Origin: Cercis canadensis
Taxonomy: Eukaryota > Streptophyta > Magnoliopsida > Fabales > Fabaceae
Assembly: GCA_003255065.1 (NCBI GenBank)
Contig: QAOA01005170.1
Span: 88,569 to 152,568 of the forward strand
Direction of reading: 5' to 3'
Length of the DNA stretch: 64,000 nt
Each line of letters begins with the position of its first letter. Position 1 is the first letter of the stretch. The notes under the pieces are model-generated. The model had not been told where the DNA came from. It ran no database searches and saw only the letters and a list, made by a program, of their open reading frames with translations. Shown here piece by piece: positions 1-10,975 of the stretch. The position numbers and the translations under genes were made by a program.

Positions 1-152
1 ATAGCAATCGTATGTCCAATCATTGTGGGTATAATGGTAGATGCTCGGGACCAAGTTACTATTATTTCTTTTTCAGCTTTTGTGTTAACCTTATTTATTT
101 TTCTTAATAAATGATTCGCTACAAAAGGATTTTTTTTTAGTGAACGTGTCAC
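1..152 (-). pseudogene. rps19: Plastid rps19, 5' part (nuclear copy)
   Basis: Reading leftward from 152 gives 50 codons of plastid ribosomal protein S19 (small subunit), cut by the window edge. The first codon is GTG, the usual plastid rps19 start, followed by [15 protein letters not shown]. No stop or frameshift is seen. In the nucleus this copy lacks plastid expression signals and is presumed silent. It follows rpl2 as in the plastid operon. Confidence 0.88.
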
Positions 153-235
153 AGTTAATTACTCCTATTTTTCCTATTTTTTTTTTGTAAAGACGAAGAA
201 ACAAATTCTATTTTCTCTACTCTACTATTTACTTA

Positions 236-733
236 CTACTTACTACGGCGACGAAGAATCAAATTATCACTATATTTATTCCTTTTTCTACTTCTTCTTC
301 CAAGTGCAGGATAACCCCAAGGAGTTGCGGGTTTTTTTCTACCAATTGGGGCCCTCCCTTCACCACCCCCATGGGGATGGTCTACAGGGTTCATAACTAC
401 TCCTCTTACTACAGGACGCTTACCTAGCCAACATTTAGATCCGGCTCTACCCAAACTTTTCTGGTTTACCCCAACATTCCCCACTTGTCCGACTGTTGCT
501 GAGCAGTTTTTGGATATCAAACGGACCTCCCCAGAAGGTAATTTTAATGTGGCCGATTTCCCCTCTTTTGCAATCAGTTTCGCTACAGCACCTGCTGCTC
601 TAGCTAATTGTCCACCCTTTCCGAGTGTGATTTCTATGTTATGTATGGCCGTGCCTAAGGGCATATCGGTTGAAGTAGATTCTTCTTTTTGATCAATCAA
701 AACCCCTTCCCAAACTGTACAAGCTTCTTCCAA
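236..733 (-). pseudogene. rpl2: Plastid rpl2 exon 2 with 3' end of its intron (nuclear copy)
   Basis: From about 667 down to the TAG at 236-238 the frame encodes the C-terminal half of plastid ribosomal protein L2, including the [17 protein letters not shown] rRNA-binding segment and the basic tail ending RRRSK. The first 22 residues of the open frame (733-668) are the open 3' end of the rpl2 group II intron, so the apparent TTG start is not a start. The exon has no stop and reads like a functional plastid gene, which is odd because the sister fragment in the other duplicate is decayed. Exon 1 is not present. Confidence 0.9.
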
Positions 734-825
734 AGCATACGGCTTTCTGGATGTAGATGATGATATCTATACAGATGGATCTTATATATATAGTAAAATG
801 AAGTACCGCATGAGTGGATATATAG

Positions 826-882
826 GAATCCAAATCTGCCGAATCACTCATGTNGAATCCAAATCTGCCAAATCACTCATGT
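826..882. repeat. 28-bp tandem duplication around an N
   Basis: Two copies of a 28-base segment (826-853 and 855-882) differ at one base and are separated by a single N at 854. The other duplicate (near 39800) has no such pair. This is the pattern left when two contig ends with the same sequence are joined without being merged. Confidence 0.75.
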
Positions 883-1411
883 TATGATCTTCTACATCCT
901 AGATCTTTCCGTTCCTTATATATATTAGTGGGAATCAACTTACGCCGCATGTAAAACTTAAACTCTTACATCTTTTAATAATTTTTTTTAGAAGGTGAAT
1001 TTTACTGATCCAACCGTTTAGTTATGTCTTATTATGGTATATATTTTACATGTCAAATATTAAGGAAATTGAAAATTCCTAAGGAACTTATCTAATTTAT
1101 GACATTTTATTTATATATTAAAGAATTTTTTATTCATTAAATTTATGTAATTCAATGGAGTACTAATTAATTATCAAAATTTATGAAAATTTATAAGTAT
1201 GATTTACATCTGAGAACTTTTAATTCAAAAGTTGGATTTATGAAATTCGCATTTCACAAAAAGATATTCAAGTGACAAATCTTACAACGGTATAAATTGA
1301 TTCCCACTCTATACATGTGTGTGTCTATATATATACATAATTTAAAAAAAAGGCAAATGGCATGAATTTAAAAGTAGTCACAATAAAAGTAACAGAATAG
1401 AAATGGCATAC

Positions 1412-1609
1412 ATGAAATTCACCGGTGCTGCAAGCAATGGCTTGAATCAAGATTTTCTCAGTGATATTGAGAACCGGATCGACAACAAATTCACGACCAT
1501 GGGGAGTGTGGCTTGCCTGAACTTGCTTCAGGATGGCACTGTCGTTGAATGCTGTCTGCATCGTACCCTCTTTTCTTAGTTGCATCTTGTAAGCTGTTGA
1601 CCTATACAT
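1412..1609 (-). CDS. SEO: SEO gene A, exon 1 (rest of gene beyond left edge)
   Basis: The first coding exon of a second sieve-element-occlusion gene on the reverse strand. From the ATG at 1609 it reads the SEO N-terminal segment with the family signature HTPHGREF, then a helix ending ACSTGEFH at a CAT|GTATGC donor (1412). It differs from exon 1 of SEO gene B (40413-40610) at a few codons and has no stop, so coding constraint seems retained. The remaining exons should lie left of position 1, beyond the plastid block. Whether the gene still splices across that block cannot be seen here. Confidence 0.8.
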
Positions 1610-1719
1610 CAAAAGAAAACAGAACAGAACCTAGATATGTGTTTTTTTTTTTTTTTTTTTTTTCTTTTATCTGCGAAATTGCGTTGCCAATGTTGTTGTA
1701 CATTTACAGAGTTAGAAGT

Positions 1720-1728
1720 TATATATAT
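1720..1728 (-). promoter_or_regulatory. Putative TATA box of SEO gene A
   Basis: A TATATATAA run on the reverse strand about 110 bases upstream of the ATG at 1609, with the same spacing and context as the box at 40709-40718 before SEO gene B. Conservation between the duplicates supports it; the transcription start is not known. Confidence 0.45.
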
Positions 1729-2082
1729 TGAGAGCAGGAGGAATAAAGGTTTATTGACCAACTACCTTACTTGCAATTGGGTGTAAAAAAATATAAACGT
1801 GATGGGCAAAACATATTCCTTTCTCTCAAACCTCTTTGAGAATATATCTTTCTTTATTGTCTAACTATTTGTTCTTTGAAATTCTAAATTCTTTGGAAAG
1901 CTAAGGAGTTAAAGCATTATATGGTATGTAGTTGCGTTCGCATCTTACAAAGAATGTATTCATTTTAGGTGAAAACAATAAAGAATATTTTAAAAAAAAA
2001 CATTTAATATAATGTAACGAATTAATATATCATAAAGGAAAGAGAAGAATGATTAATATATCATAAAAGAAAGAGAAGAATG

Positions 2083-2090
2083 CTTCTTAC
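2083..2090. other. Empty insertion site of the hAT element
   Basis: The octamer CTTCTTAC occurs once here in copy A. In copy B it occurs twice, at 41060-41067 and 47466-47473, exactly flanking the hAT element. This is therefore the unoccupied version of the target site. Confidence 0.9.
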
Positions 2091-3515
2091 ATTCTATTTA
2101 GTTTTGGATCATTATACATTTACACAATTAGCACATCCAGAATATTAAGACTCTACTAAAATTGTAATTTGACAAGTGAATGATTCTTTTGAACATAAAC
2201 TAGATTGCAATTATAATTTTTCACCATAATATTTCTTGTCAGCACAATGAATTTTTTATTTTAAAACTGGACCGCCAAATCAAATTAGTAATATTAAGTG
2301 TTATTTTGAAGTGTGTACTACTATAATTTATTTAATTACTTATACATCTTTATTTTAAATTTACACTAACATACATTTTTATATATATTTTTTATTCTTT
2401 ATTTTAGTTTTATTTATTATTTTATCTATATTTTATTTTGTTCAATTAGATTCATTAACAATTTAGCTTAAAATAGTCAAAATCACTAAAAAAAAAGAGC
2501 ATAAACTCTTGTTAGTTTTTAGCTTAATTACAAATCAAAATAGTTAAAAAAACTAAAAAAGAAAGTGGGTTGATCCATTTAGCCCATAACCCATAACTTG
2601 TATAGGGGGTTGGGCCAATACTTTATTGGCCCGACTCGTTTGCCAGTTTTACTAAAAAAAAAGATTGAAAGAAATGTTGTATGAAAGGGGAAAAAAATTA
2701 AGAAAAAAGAAAATAAAGCAATGAGAAGTTGTGGTTTGACACTTGACACCGGTGTATTCTACATGTGGGCGTTAGCTTTCAAGAATTTTTGAGAAAGATA
2801 GAGAGATTGAGAAAAAATAATGTCTGTGGATTCTTTGGTACCAATTTGTGAAAATATTTTTACTTTTAAATTTTTAAATAATTTATTTTGTAAAAATATT
2901 AAAAATTCATATTTAGTTACAGTATTTAAAAATTTATTTTAAAAAACATTATAATGATGATCTAGGTTATATTAGATAAATAATTTTTGTTTGATTAACT
3001 TTGAAAAAATATGAGAGAAAGTAATCAAATTAGAATCACTATTTAGAATTAATTAATCATGATTGTCCATTTTATTTTCTTATAATTTTTATATAAAATT
3101 GTATTTTGGAATTTAAAAGTATCTTAAATTGAGATATGTAAATAATTTAAAAATGTTAATATCTTAAATTTAATTTATTATAAATAATAAAATTTTAAAA
3201 TTTCAATGTTTGTGTAAATATTTAATTTTTTTACAGTTGATGTATCAAATAATAAACTCTTAATTTATAGAATCCTTCCAACAGAAGGTCTTTACCAAGT
3301 GTCAAACATTTATGTCAGCCTTTTTTCTCTCCAAAACTTGCATCTAGCCTTTTTAACCCCCTAGATTCTCTCCTTCGAAGCACAATTTTGCTCTTTTTTA
3401 CATTTTATGTGAGGCTTCTCATTTATTCTTCTTTCTTTATTTCCATGCTTATTTTTCTCCATTACAAATATTGACCCCGACCTCACTTTTTTTCTTCATT
3501 TCTTTCACCAATTAC

Positions 3516-4535
3516 TAAGTGTCTTTTAAGTAGGTGCCTCTTACACTATGAGAAGTTATCAAAATATTCTTTATTGCTAGGGTTATTCTATGTATATATA
3601 TAATTATCATGTATAAATTATATTATTATTTATTAATATATATGGTTACCAACATGATAGACATCATCTAACAATTTAGATCAAATATAACCATTTCAAC
3701 TTCATCCACTTCCTTCAAATGTGAAGCCCTGAGAACTATACAACCACCATAAAAACATAGCAACAACCATCACAGAACCACACATCAATTGGATTGGGGA
3801 TTTTTTTTACTAAATCTATAAGAGCAACTTTTTTGTTTTTTTTTTTATTTTTATACATGATCAGATTCATAGCAAAATGCATGTTTGCGACAAGCACTTT
3901 AGTTGAAGAATTCCTAGCTTTAATGTCGGGGGCAAGTGAAGGAAGAGGCAGCTAACAATTAGTTGCAATGAAATGACAATATAATCTTAGCATAACATGA
4001 CTTGGCTCAAATATAAATATTGACAAGTAAATTATGACATATTTAAATATAGTTATAGATAGATCCCGAGTAATAGTTCAAGTGATTATGTACTCGGCTT
4101 TAGGATTAGGGAGTGATTGTAATGTTATTATGATAGTATTATTAGTGACTTAAATATATGTTATTTCTTATATGAGAATTTCTTGATAATAATTCAAAAT
4201 ATATATTATAATGTAAATATTTTATCTCTACAAAAGAAAATATTGATATATATATAAACTCACCTGGAAGACTTTTAGATTTCAAAGAAGATAATCCCTC
4301 TTGCAAAAAAAAAAAATTTGTTGTGAGAAAAAAAAAATCACATTGTGGATCAAAATAATTTTTTCAAGGAAAAAAAATTAAAACTTAGTAAGTCAAATGA
4401 ACCTACTATTTATTGTGTGATTTAGTTTTATTTAAATTCATTTTCAAAAGTAAGTCAAATGAACCTAAATCAATTTAAAAAGACTTCAAACATATCCAAC
4501 CCGATCATCTCTTGAAATCAAATCAAATTAAGATA
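3516..4535. other. No gene seen
   Basis: AT-rich sequence with poly-T and poly-A runs. A 20-base direct repeat containing AGTAAGTCAAATGAACCTA occurs near 4389 and 4449. No open frame, RNA gene or transposon end was recognised. Confidence 0.5.
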
Positions 4536-5612
4536 TCTTATTTTGTTAATGTCACATCCTATTTAATGTTTAAGTATGATATAGACTAAAAATTACCCTT
4601 ATAATTTTTTTAAAAATTGACCAATCATGATATTTTCTTTTAAATTCTTATTAATTGTAGCTCTATTTTTTATGATAATTATTTCCAGTTTCATTCTTAA
4701 ATAGTAAGTATATTTTTCTTAATTATTATCAAAATAATTTTACATTATTAATTGATTTTTGAACTCCTGTTTTATAATAGCCTGACCCAACTTGGAGATA
4801 AAACTAGCTATTTATTATTTAGTTGAAATCATTGAAGTAAAATCAGAATGAGACATATGTATAGTCTATGTCTTTTAAGCTTTAACCTTCAAGACAAATT
4901 TTGTAACAAAAAATAGCATACATCACATAAACCTCTATTTTAGCCCACCAACTGTACAAATCTTAATACAAACTAAATAAGCACTCTCCAAACTTCCAGA
5001 CATTATCTACCTATCCACTCATGCCTAGAAGAGCATGTCATGTTATACAGAGGTACCCAACATCATATCATTGCCCAGTAAAACTAGAAAAGAAACCATA
5101 CAGTATGAAACTGATAACAGCATCACTACCCAGCATAATTGAAATCTTATTTTGCATTAAATTAATCTTAAAACAACAAGAGGTCACAATGAGCAAGGCA
5201 TAATTAACCTCACTATTAGCGACAAGGAACCAAAAAACACAACCTACTAATTTTGCCTCAATGAAGAAAAAAGACCATCTCCAACCAGAAAGAAGAAAAA
5301 GATGACTTCCTAAAACCATAAGGTGACAACATTGAAAGCTTCTAAACCATTGAGACGTTGTAAATATTATTTAATTCTAAAACTATTTAGATATTGTTGA
5401 ATTGCCTGAATATGAAAGCGAAATAAATGATGTAAAATCATTTTGATAATAATTAAGAAAGATACACTTACCATTTAAGAATGAGATTAGAGATAATTGT
5501 AAGAAAAATTAGAACTATAATTAATGAGTTAGAAAGAGAATATTATGATTAGTCAATATAATATAATTTAGTTTATATCATATTTAGACATTAAATAAGA
5601 AGTGACATTAAC
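4536..5612. mobile_element. Putative fold-back/MITE-like element
   Basis: About 200 bases at 4536-4760 are the imperfect reverse complement of 5415-5612. Both arms start at the outer end with CTTATTTTGTTAATGTCAC and continue through matching TTCTTAATTATTATCAAAAT blocks. The roughly 650-base centre looks like ordinary host sequence and has no transposase. I could not define a target duplication, so the superfamily is unknown. Confidence 0.55.
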
Positions 5613-8600
5613 AAAATAAGGTGTGAAAATAACCTCTCCCTTCAGCAAAATATGGAGTTAAATGGATTTGCTTCATCAATTAAAGTTTTTCTGAGATGAA
5701 ATATAATGTAAAAAGGATAATTTATAAAGGTGAAATCATCAAGTAACCTAAGAATCATTCAAATTTATTTGTAGAAGATTTCTTAGCCATAGATCATAGA
5801 ATGATATTTTATAAAGTATTAGTATATTTTCAAATTATTCAGTCTTTTAATATAAAGTCATTATCAGCAATTTACTTATTTGAAACATTATTTAAGCTTT
5901 TGAAGTTTTATAAAATGTTAATCTTCAATCATATTAGTGGGATGACACTTATTTTCAATCAGATGTAAATTTAAGTGATTGTAACTAAAGTGATGAATTA
6001 TGCTCAGAGTTTCATAGATGTATATGAATTAGATCCCAAAAAATTCTAATAATTTATTTTTTATCAACTACTTTAATTTACAACTAGTTCTACAATGCAT
6101 AATATAGCACAATCAATCATGGGTGATAGAACTAAACTTTGATTTTGGTACCATTGCAAAGATCTCAAAAAGTTGATTCAACCCATGTGCGTCAAACATC
6201 CAAATAGTTGACAAGTTAAAGTTACACGATTTAAAAAGTTGACTTAAAATAAATAATAATTTTGACCTAATTAAACTCAAAATTCATTAACTATTTGGGC
6301 ATTTAACTTACATTATGTTACTCTATTTTTCAAGATCTTCGCAACAGTACGAAGTTCAGAGGTTAGTCTTATCATATGTGTCAAGTTATGTATACAATGC
6401 ACAATATAATTAACATTATTTATTGACTTTGTAGAACTGACCTTAATTTGCAACTATATATATGCTCAAACATTATTTATTGCAGGAAAAAGAAAGAAAA
6501 TGAATTTTAACTCAATTCTAGTGATGAAAAGAAAACAAGGCTAAAGAACATTTTAATTCCAAGAAATGAACGAAATGAAAGAATTTGAAAGGTGCGAGTG
6601 TGATCTGTTTCCTGCTTCTTAGACTAGATAGCAAAACAAAGCCAGAGAGATGAAACTAAGGACGGAATATGAAGGCCAAACTAGAACTTGAAATGAAATT
6701 CAAATGATGTAGCAAAGCAGGAATAAATAGAACACAAGCGCTGGAATAATAGCGCATTAGAATAATAGCACATTGGAATGAGTTTGAAATGAAATATGAT
6801 ATTTTCTAATTTTAACAGAACAAAAAAGAAGAAAACATAGTGAAACTTAATTTGGAATAGACTTACCTCTGCTTCAGGATTGTAGTTTCCAATTAGGTTG
6901 GTATAAGAATGGCAGAAACAGCACTCCTTCCACTTCCGATATGATTTTGCACTTCCACAGAGGAAATTGAAAGCTTCTGAAAGGTTGATTATTTTTTATA
7001 TTTGAAGTTAGAACTCAAGCCTTGATAAGAGGATCTCAATACCAAAGCCCAAACGGTTCTGTTGGTATTGTAAGTTGGTGGGATTACAAGGAAGCTTATA
7101 TGATTGGACTGGGATATGGAATTTGTTGTGGAGTGTGTGTGACTCAAACTGATTTCATTCACTTTGTTTCTTTTTACTCTTACATTGGAAAAGAATTTTC
7201 CAGTCACAAAGAGGAGCTTTTGTTCTTTACTTTCTGTTCTTCAACTCACTCAATGGCTCTATTCTTTACTTGTTGCTTTGCTCATATAATTCCCAATGGG
7301 ATTCTAAATGTGTCCCATACATTACGTTCCTTTCTAATACTCTTTTCTTTACTTCTGGTTTTTGCACACCCTCTTTCAATCCTTCTGCTCTCCTAGTGAT
7401 TCTATTCCCAAAATTTCTTAATTTATCAATGAATTTACATGTGAGACAGAAGCTATTGGTCAAGCAGCTCTTGAGAACCCGTCAGTGCCTGAAAGGGGAT
7501 CGAACGTCAATTTCCAATATAACTCCTAAACCAGATTGAGCTTAGGTGAGAAATAAAATAAGATAATTCATGGTGGGTGACTCAAATAAGAATTACTTAG
7601 TGGGTGATTGATAGAGTCCCCCATGGGATGATATACATATATGTCTCAACATAATGTTTCAGCATTGGTTCATTAGGAAATAAGAAATATTTAATTTCTT
7701 ATTGGTTAATACACATTCATGGGGGGGCAGTTAAACATTGTCGTGAATTGTGATACTTGCCCTCTTACCGTGTCTTGCTAATCTTACCTGCATGTTTTAT
7801 CTTCCACTCTTTGATGCGAAAACACTAAACCTTCAGTGAATCTGCTTGCAGTGAGTCATGTGATTGCAATAGCTCAGCCTTATATTCAGTTCTTTCTAAA
7901 ATGGTGCCTCATGTGATGGAGTTTTTTCTCTTCCATTCAAGCATACGTATCCTACAGTGATATTAATATAGAATATAGTGCATATGAAAGTTCTGTGGTT
8001 CACAATATGGAATGCCTTTCCCTACATCTGTTTTTTGGATCAATTCTATGTCCAGAGTTCATCATCCTTGATCTGAAAGCCATTCCTAAGACGTTGACAG
8101 TTACAGTTGTCTCAGGTTAGACAATGTTTCTCCCTTTGGTAAACTTTTCTGAAACTTCTTTATTTTTTTTGGTAAAAGTGTGTGTAGCTGGCCAAAATTG
8201 TTAACTAATTTTAGCATTAATTAGAGGTCTGGTGAGTGTGAAAGGCATCATAATATTGACTTTACAGGTTTTAAATGATATCATCAAATTAAGTCTTCTT
8301 TGTCATAATGAAAGTTTGACAAATATTGACAGCGGATATGTTAAATAGTTAACACTAGGAGCTATTCAGAGGGTCCAGGTCTCATGATAGGGGGTCTTTC
8401 ATAAATTATCGCATTGTCAAATAAACTGAGAAATGTACCAAGAATAAAAGAGATCATTGGTTTATTTTTGTGAGAAAGGAGTTACCTTCTAAATATACTG
8501 GTTCCTTGAAGGATGTGAATAAGGAGAAACAAGTGAGAAGAAGCACAAGCTAGGCTTTTTTCTCCCTCTTTTTCCAATAATGATATGATAGAATTTTAAG

Positions 8601-10097
8601 TCCTAGTTCTTGAAACTATATTAGAAGTGAGTTCTAACATCTTGGATAGAAGGAGGATGATAAATGTTGAAGGACAGATGCCTAAATACTTTAAAGCTTG
8701 ATATTTTTTGGGCTGGTAATTCAATATGATGGTGAAATCCAAGATAACACTCATGGAAGTAGGGTTGGTAGAAACTCTTTGAAGGATTAAATTTGGGGTG
8801 TTTTATTATTGAAATGCATAAATTAAAAGTGGAAACATCTACACTTCTTTTTCATGCTTTTCCATGCTATCCAGTGCAGACTGTTAGATTAGGCATATTA
8901 AAATAATTAGTTGAGGTGAGACTTTTGAGGTGGTTTTGTGATGACACAAGATAGAGAAATATGACTCTGAAATGGGTAGGTTGAGTTGAGGATATCTACA
9001 AGATATATTAGATGCTTGGATGTATACCGTGAATATATGAAGGATTTAATTTTGATCTATTGACAATGTAAAAGAGTTCTGCACAATCTTTAAACCACTG
9101 TGCTGCCATGTATCAAAAAACTCTCAAAATAATTAATTGTTGATAAAAAAACATTGGTTAGATTGGTGGTGTGACACTGACGCTTGATCAAATTTAAACT
9201 CATAGATGAATAGCTCTTTTTTAGAAGCTTGTTTCATGGTAGGAGCTTTCTTGTTCTAATGAATTACCATGTCACTGACATAAAGAAGGATCAATTTCTT
9301 TGGATTGATTATGGAATCTCTAACAATATCAAAATAAATTTTGACTATGAGACACTAAACTTGGTTTCTAAGGAACTTTGTGACCTCGAGATGATGTCCT
9401 TCTCAACTAAATTATCTAATAATTTTTGTACCTTGTCATACACGTTGGCCTTGTAGAAATAGAACTTGTGAGAGTATCATTTCCTTATGGGATAATATGT
9501 ATGTGCTTACATGATGATCCTACTTTGGTTGATTGGAGACAATCTACGAAATATCTGGGAAAGCCAGGTTATTGTAGTAAATATCTTCTATGGATCAAGT
9601 TGAGGTATAATGTTTTGTGCAAGATAGAGGACTCTGTCCTCATTGTTGAGAGATCCTTCATGAATTTTTTGATTCATTGGGCTACGATTTCGCAAGTTTA
9701 TCCAACAAACATAAGAAATATATAACATTTCTAGTATTCCTTAAGGCTTTAACCTTTTCAATTGTCCATATATTTAGAAATTACCCCAGTTATATTGATG
9801 TATATCTTCTTACCATTTAATTCTACTATCGCTTCCTATTAATCAAGTATAAACACCTATTATGAATACACAAAATACAACAACTATTATGATCATGACA
9901 ACTATGGTATTAATAATAAAACATAGAATGAGTTATAATTATTGAAAAAAATGATGAATTTATCACGAAGACTAATAACATAAGAAAAGACTAATACTAG
10001 TCCATGTGTCTCTCTATGCCCATAATTTGAGTTTTTTTCTTGAGCATTTAACATTTTCATCTTCATCCCCTCTTTATTGTGTGCTCCATTGTTTAGT
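5613..10097. other. No gene seen (long non-coding stretch)
   Basis: Intron-like, T-rich sequence with short open frames only. The frames at 7022-7396 and 9229-9725 lack any family signature, overlap antisense frames and have low-complexity composition, so I do not call them genes. No LTR, inverted-repeat end or RNA gene was recognised. Confidence 0.5.
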
Positions 10098-10631
10098 TTA
10101 CAAGAAATCAAAGAATTTCTTCCTCCTTCCTTGTAGAAATTCATTCAACTTCTCTTTCTCTCTTCTTAGTTCCTCCTCCTTTACAAGTATTTCTATAAGT
10201 CGCATTTGGGCATGATCGACCTCTGGATCTTTGGCAACATGCTTTCGCATCTCCTCCACCCATGTCTTGTCAAACCCAAATTGAATGACCTCATTACACA
10301 ACACAAGAAACTCTTTCTCACACTCTTTGGTGATGGTCACGGGACTCTTAGTCTTCAAAACACATAATAAATTTGCCAATGTCATGTAAGCCCAGCCATT
10401 AAAACAAGCACTGAAATCTTCACATGGTTCCCACAAATTTGGATAACTAGCAAATGCATCCCTTAACAAAGCGATGTGGTCTTTGTTTAGCTCAACGGTA
10501 TCCTTAAGTATAGGTAATGAAGGAGAAATGGAAACAAAGGGCATCCCATAACTTGAACAAAAACAAAAATATACCAATTTAGAAGAAAAGGGTGAAACAA
10601 CAAAAAAACAAAAGTTGAAGGCAACAGTCAA
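10098..10631 (-). CDS. Unrecognised ORF, helical domain plus C-terminal coiled coil
   Basis: A reverse-strand frame of up to 177 codons. The first 25-30 residues are hydrophobic and probably intronic; an AG just before the YGMPFVSISPSL segment may be a splice acceptor, making this an internal or last exon. The middle (about residues 45-130) looks like a compact helical domain containing FNGWAYMTLANLLCVLKTK. The end is highly charged and heptad-like (EELRREKEKLNEFLQGRRKK). No stop interrupts it, and the composition is unlike the random frames nearby. It could be the last exon of a plant coiled-coil protein or a gene fragment; I cannot assign a family. Confidence 0.4.
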   Translation of the reverse strand: MTVAFNFCFFVVSPFSSKLVYFCFCSSYGMPFVSISPSLPILKDTVELNKDHIALLRDAFASYPNLWEPCEDFSACFNGWAYMTLANLLCVLKTKSPVTITKECEKEFLVLCNEVIQFGFDKTWVEEMRKHVAKDPEVDHAQMRLIEILVKEEELRREKEKLNEFLQGRRKKFFDFL

Positions 10632-10970
10632 GGGTTAACTTCAGTATTAAGGGATTTAAATTACAGTCTGTTACTGCAATTGCATATGTAATATTGCGGT
10701 TGTGATGCCATTTGCAATCACAAGTTTTAGCAATTAAGGCCTGCAAGTAACTACAATTTGAATCCCTAAAAGCAATTCTTGAAGCAGCTATTTATAGCAC
10801 TCATTGATAAGAAAATCAATTTATTCTACTAACCCTAATATGCCAAAAGGAAAGAACATCCCAAGAAGGTGAAACATAAGAAACATAGTGCAATAGCGCA
10901 AAGTCGCAATCTTGATAAAGGAGAAGCAACGGTGCCAACATCAATACCCATGGTGCCTTGGCTGGAAACA
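10632..10970. other. No gene seen
   Basis: Sequence between the unrecognised ORF and the solo LTR. Only short frames without family features are present. Confidence 0.5.
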
Positions 10971-10975
10971 ACACT

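Larger units (their letters stand above)
1..775 (-). other. Nuclear-integrated plastid DNA (rps19-rpl2 block)
   Basis: The reverse strand carries the plastid ribosomal-protein order rpl2 exon 2, short spacer, rps19 start, with plastid spacing and intact reading frames, and runs off the left window edge. The right limit is placed near 775, where rpl2 intron sequence gives way to AT-rich nuclear sequence shared with the SEO duplication. Nuclear flanks make this an insertion rather than the plastid chromosome. A small decayed piece of the same rpl2 region lies at 39629-39780 in the second duplicate. The right edge is only 80 bases from an N at 854, so a chimeric assembly join is a real alternative. 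Confidence 0.85.
565..3515. repeat. Segmental duplication, copy A
   Basis: This block aligns by eye, in the same orientation and order, with 39628-48885 once the hAT element there is removed: rpl2 piece, intron sequence, SEO exon 1, TATA region, then about 1.8 kb of upstream DNA rich in poly-A and poly-T. Homology fades near 3515 against 48885. Between 1730 and 3515 I see no gene; it is SEO upstream sequence. Confidence 0.88.

Noticed and set aside
510-692. Forward frame over the rpl2 exon
   Set aside because: Antisense shadow of rpl2 on the reverse strand.
1-775. True plastid genome boundary rather than a nuclear insertion
   Set aside because: Flanks are nuclear SEO intron sequence and a decayed copy of the same piece occupies the same place in the duplicate; a chimeric join remains possible.
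7022-7396. 124-codon forward frame and its antisense partner
   Set aside because: Low-complexity Phe/Ser/Leu-rich translation with open antisense frames over the same bases; no domain, start context or splice logic.
9229-9725. Two overlapping forward frames of 75 and 99 codons
   Set aside because: Looked possibly transposon-derived, but no motif of any reverse transcriptase, integrase or transposase is present and the two frames do not form one gene.
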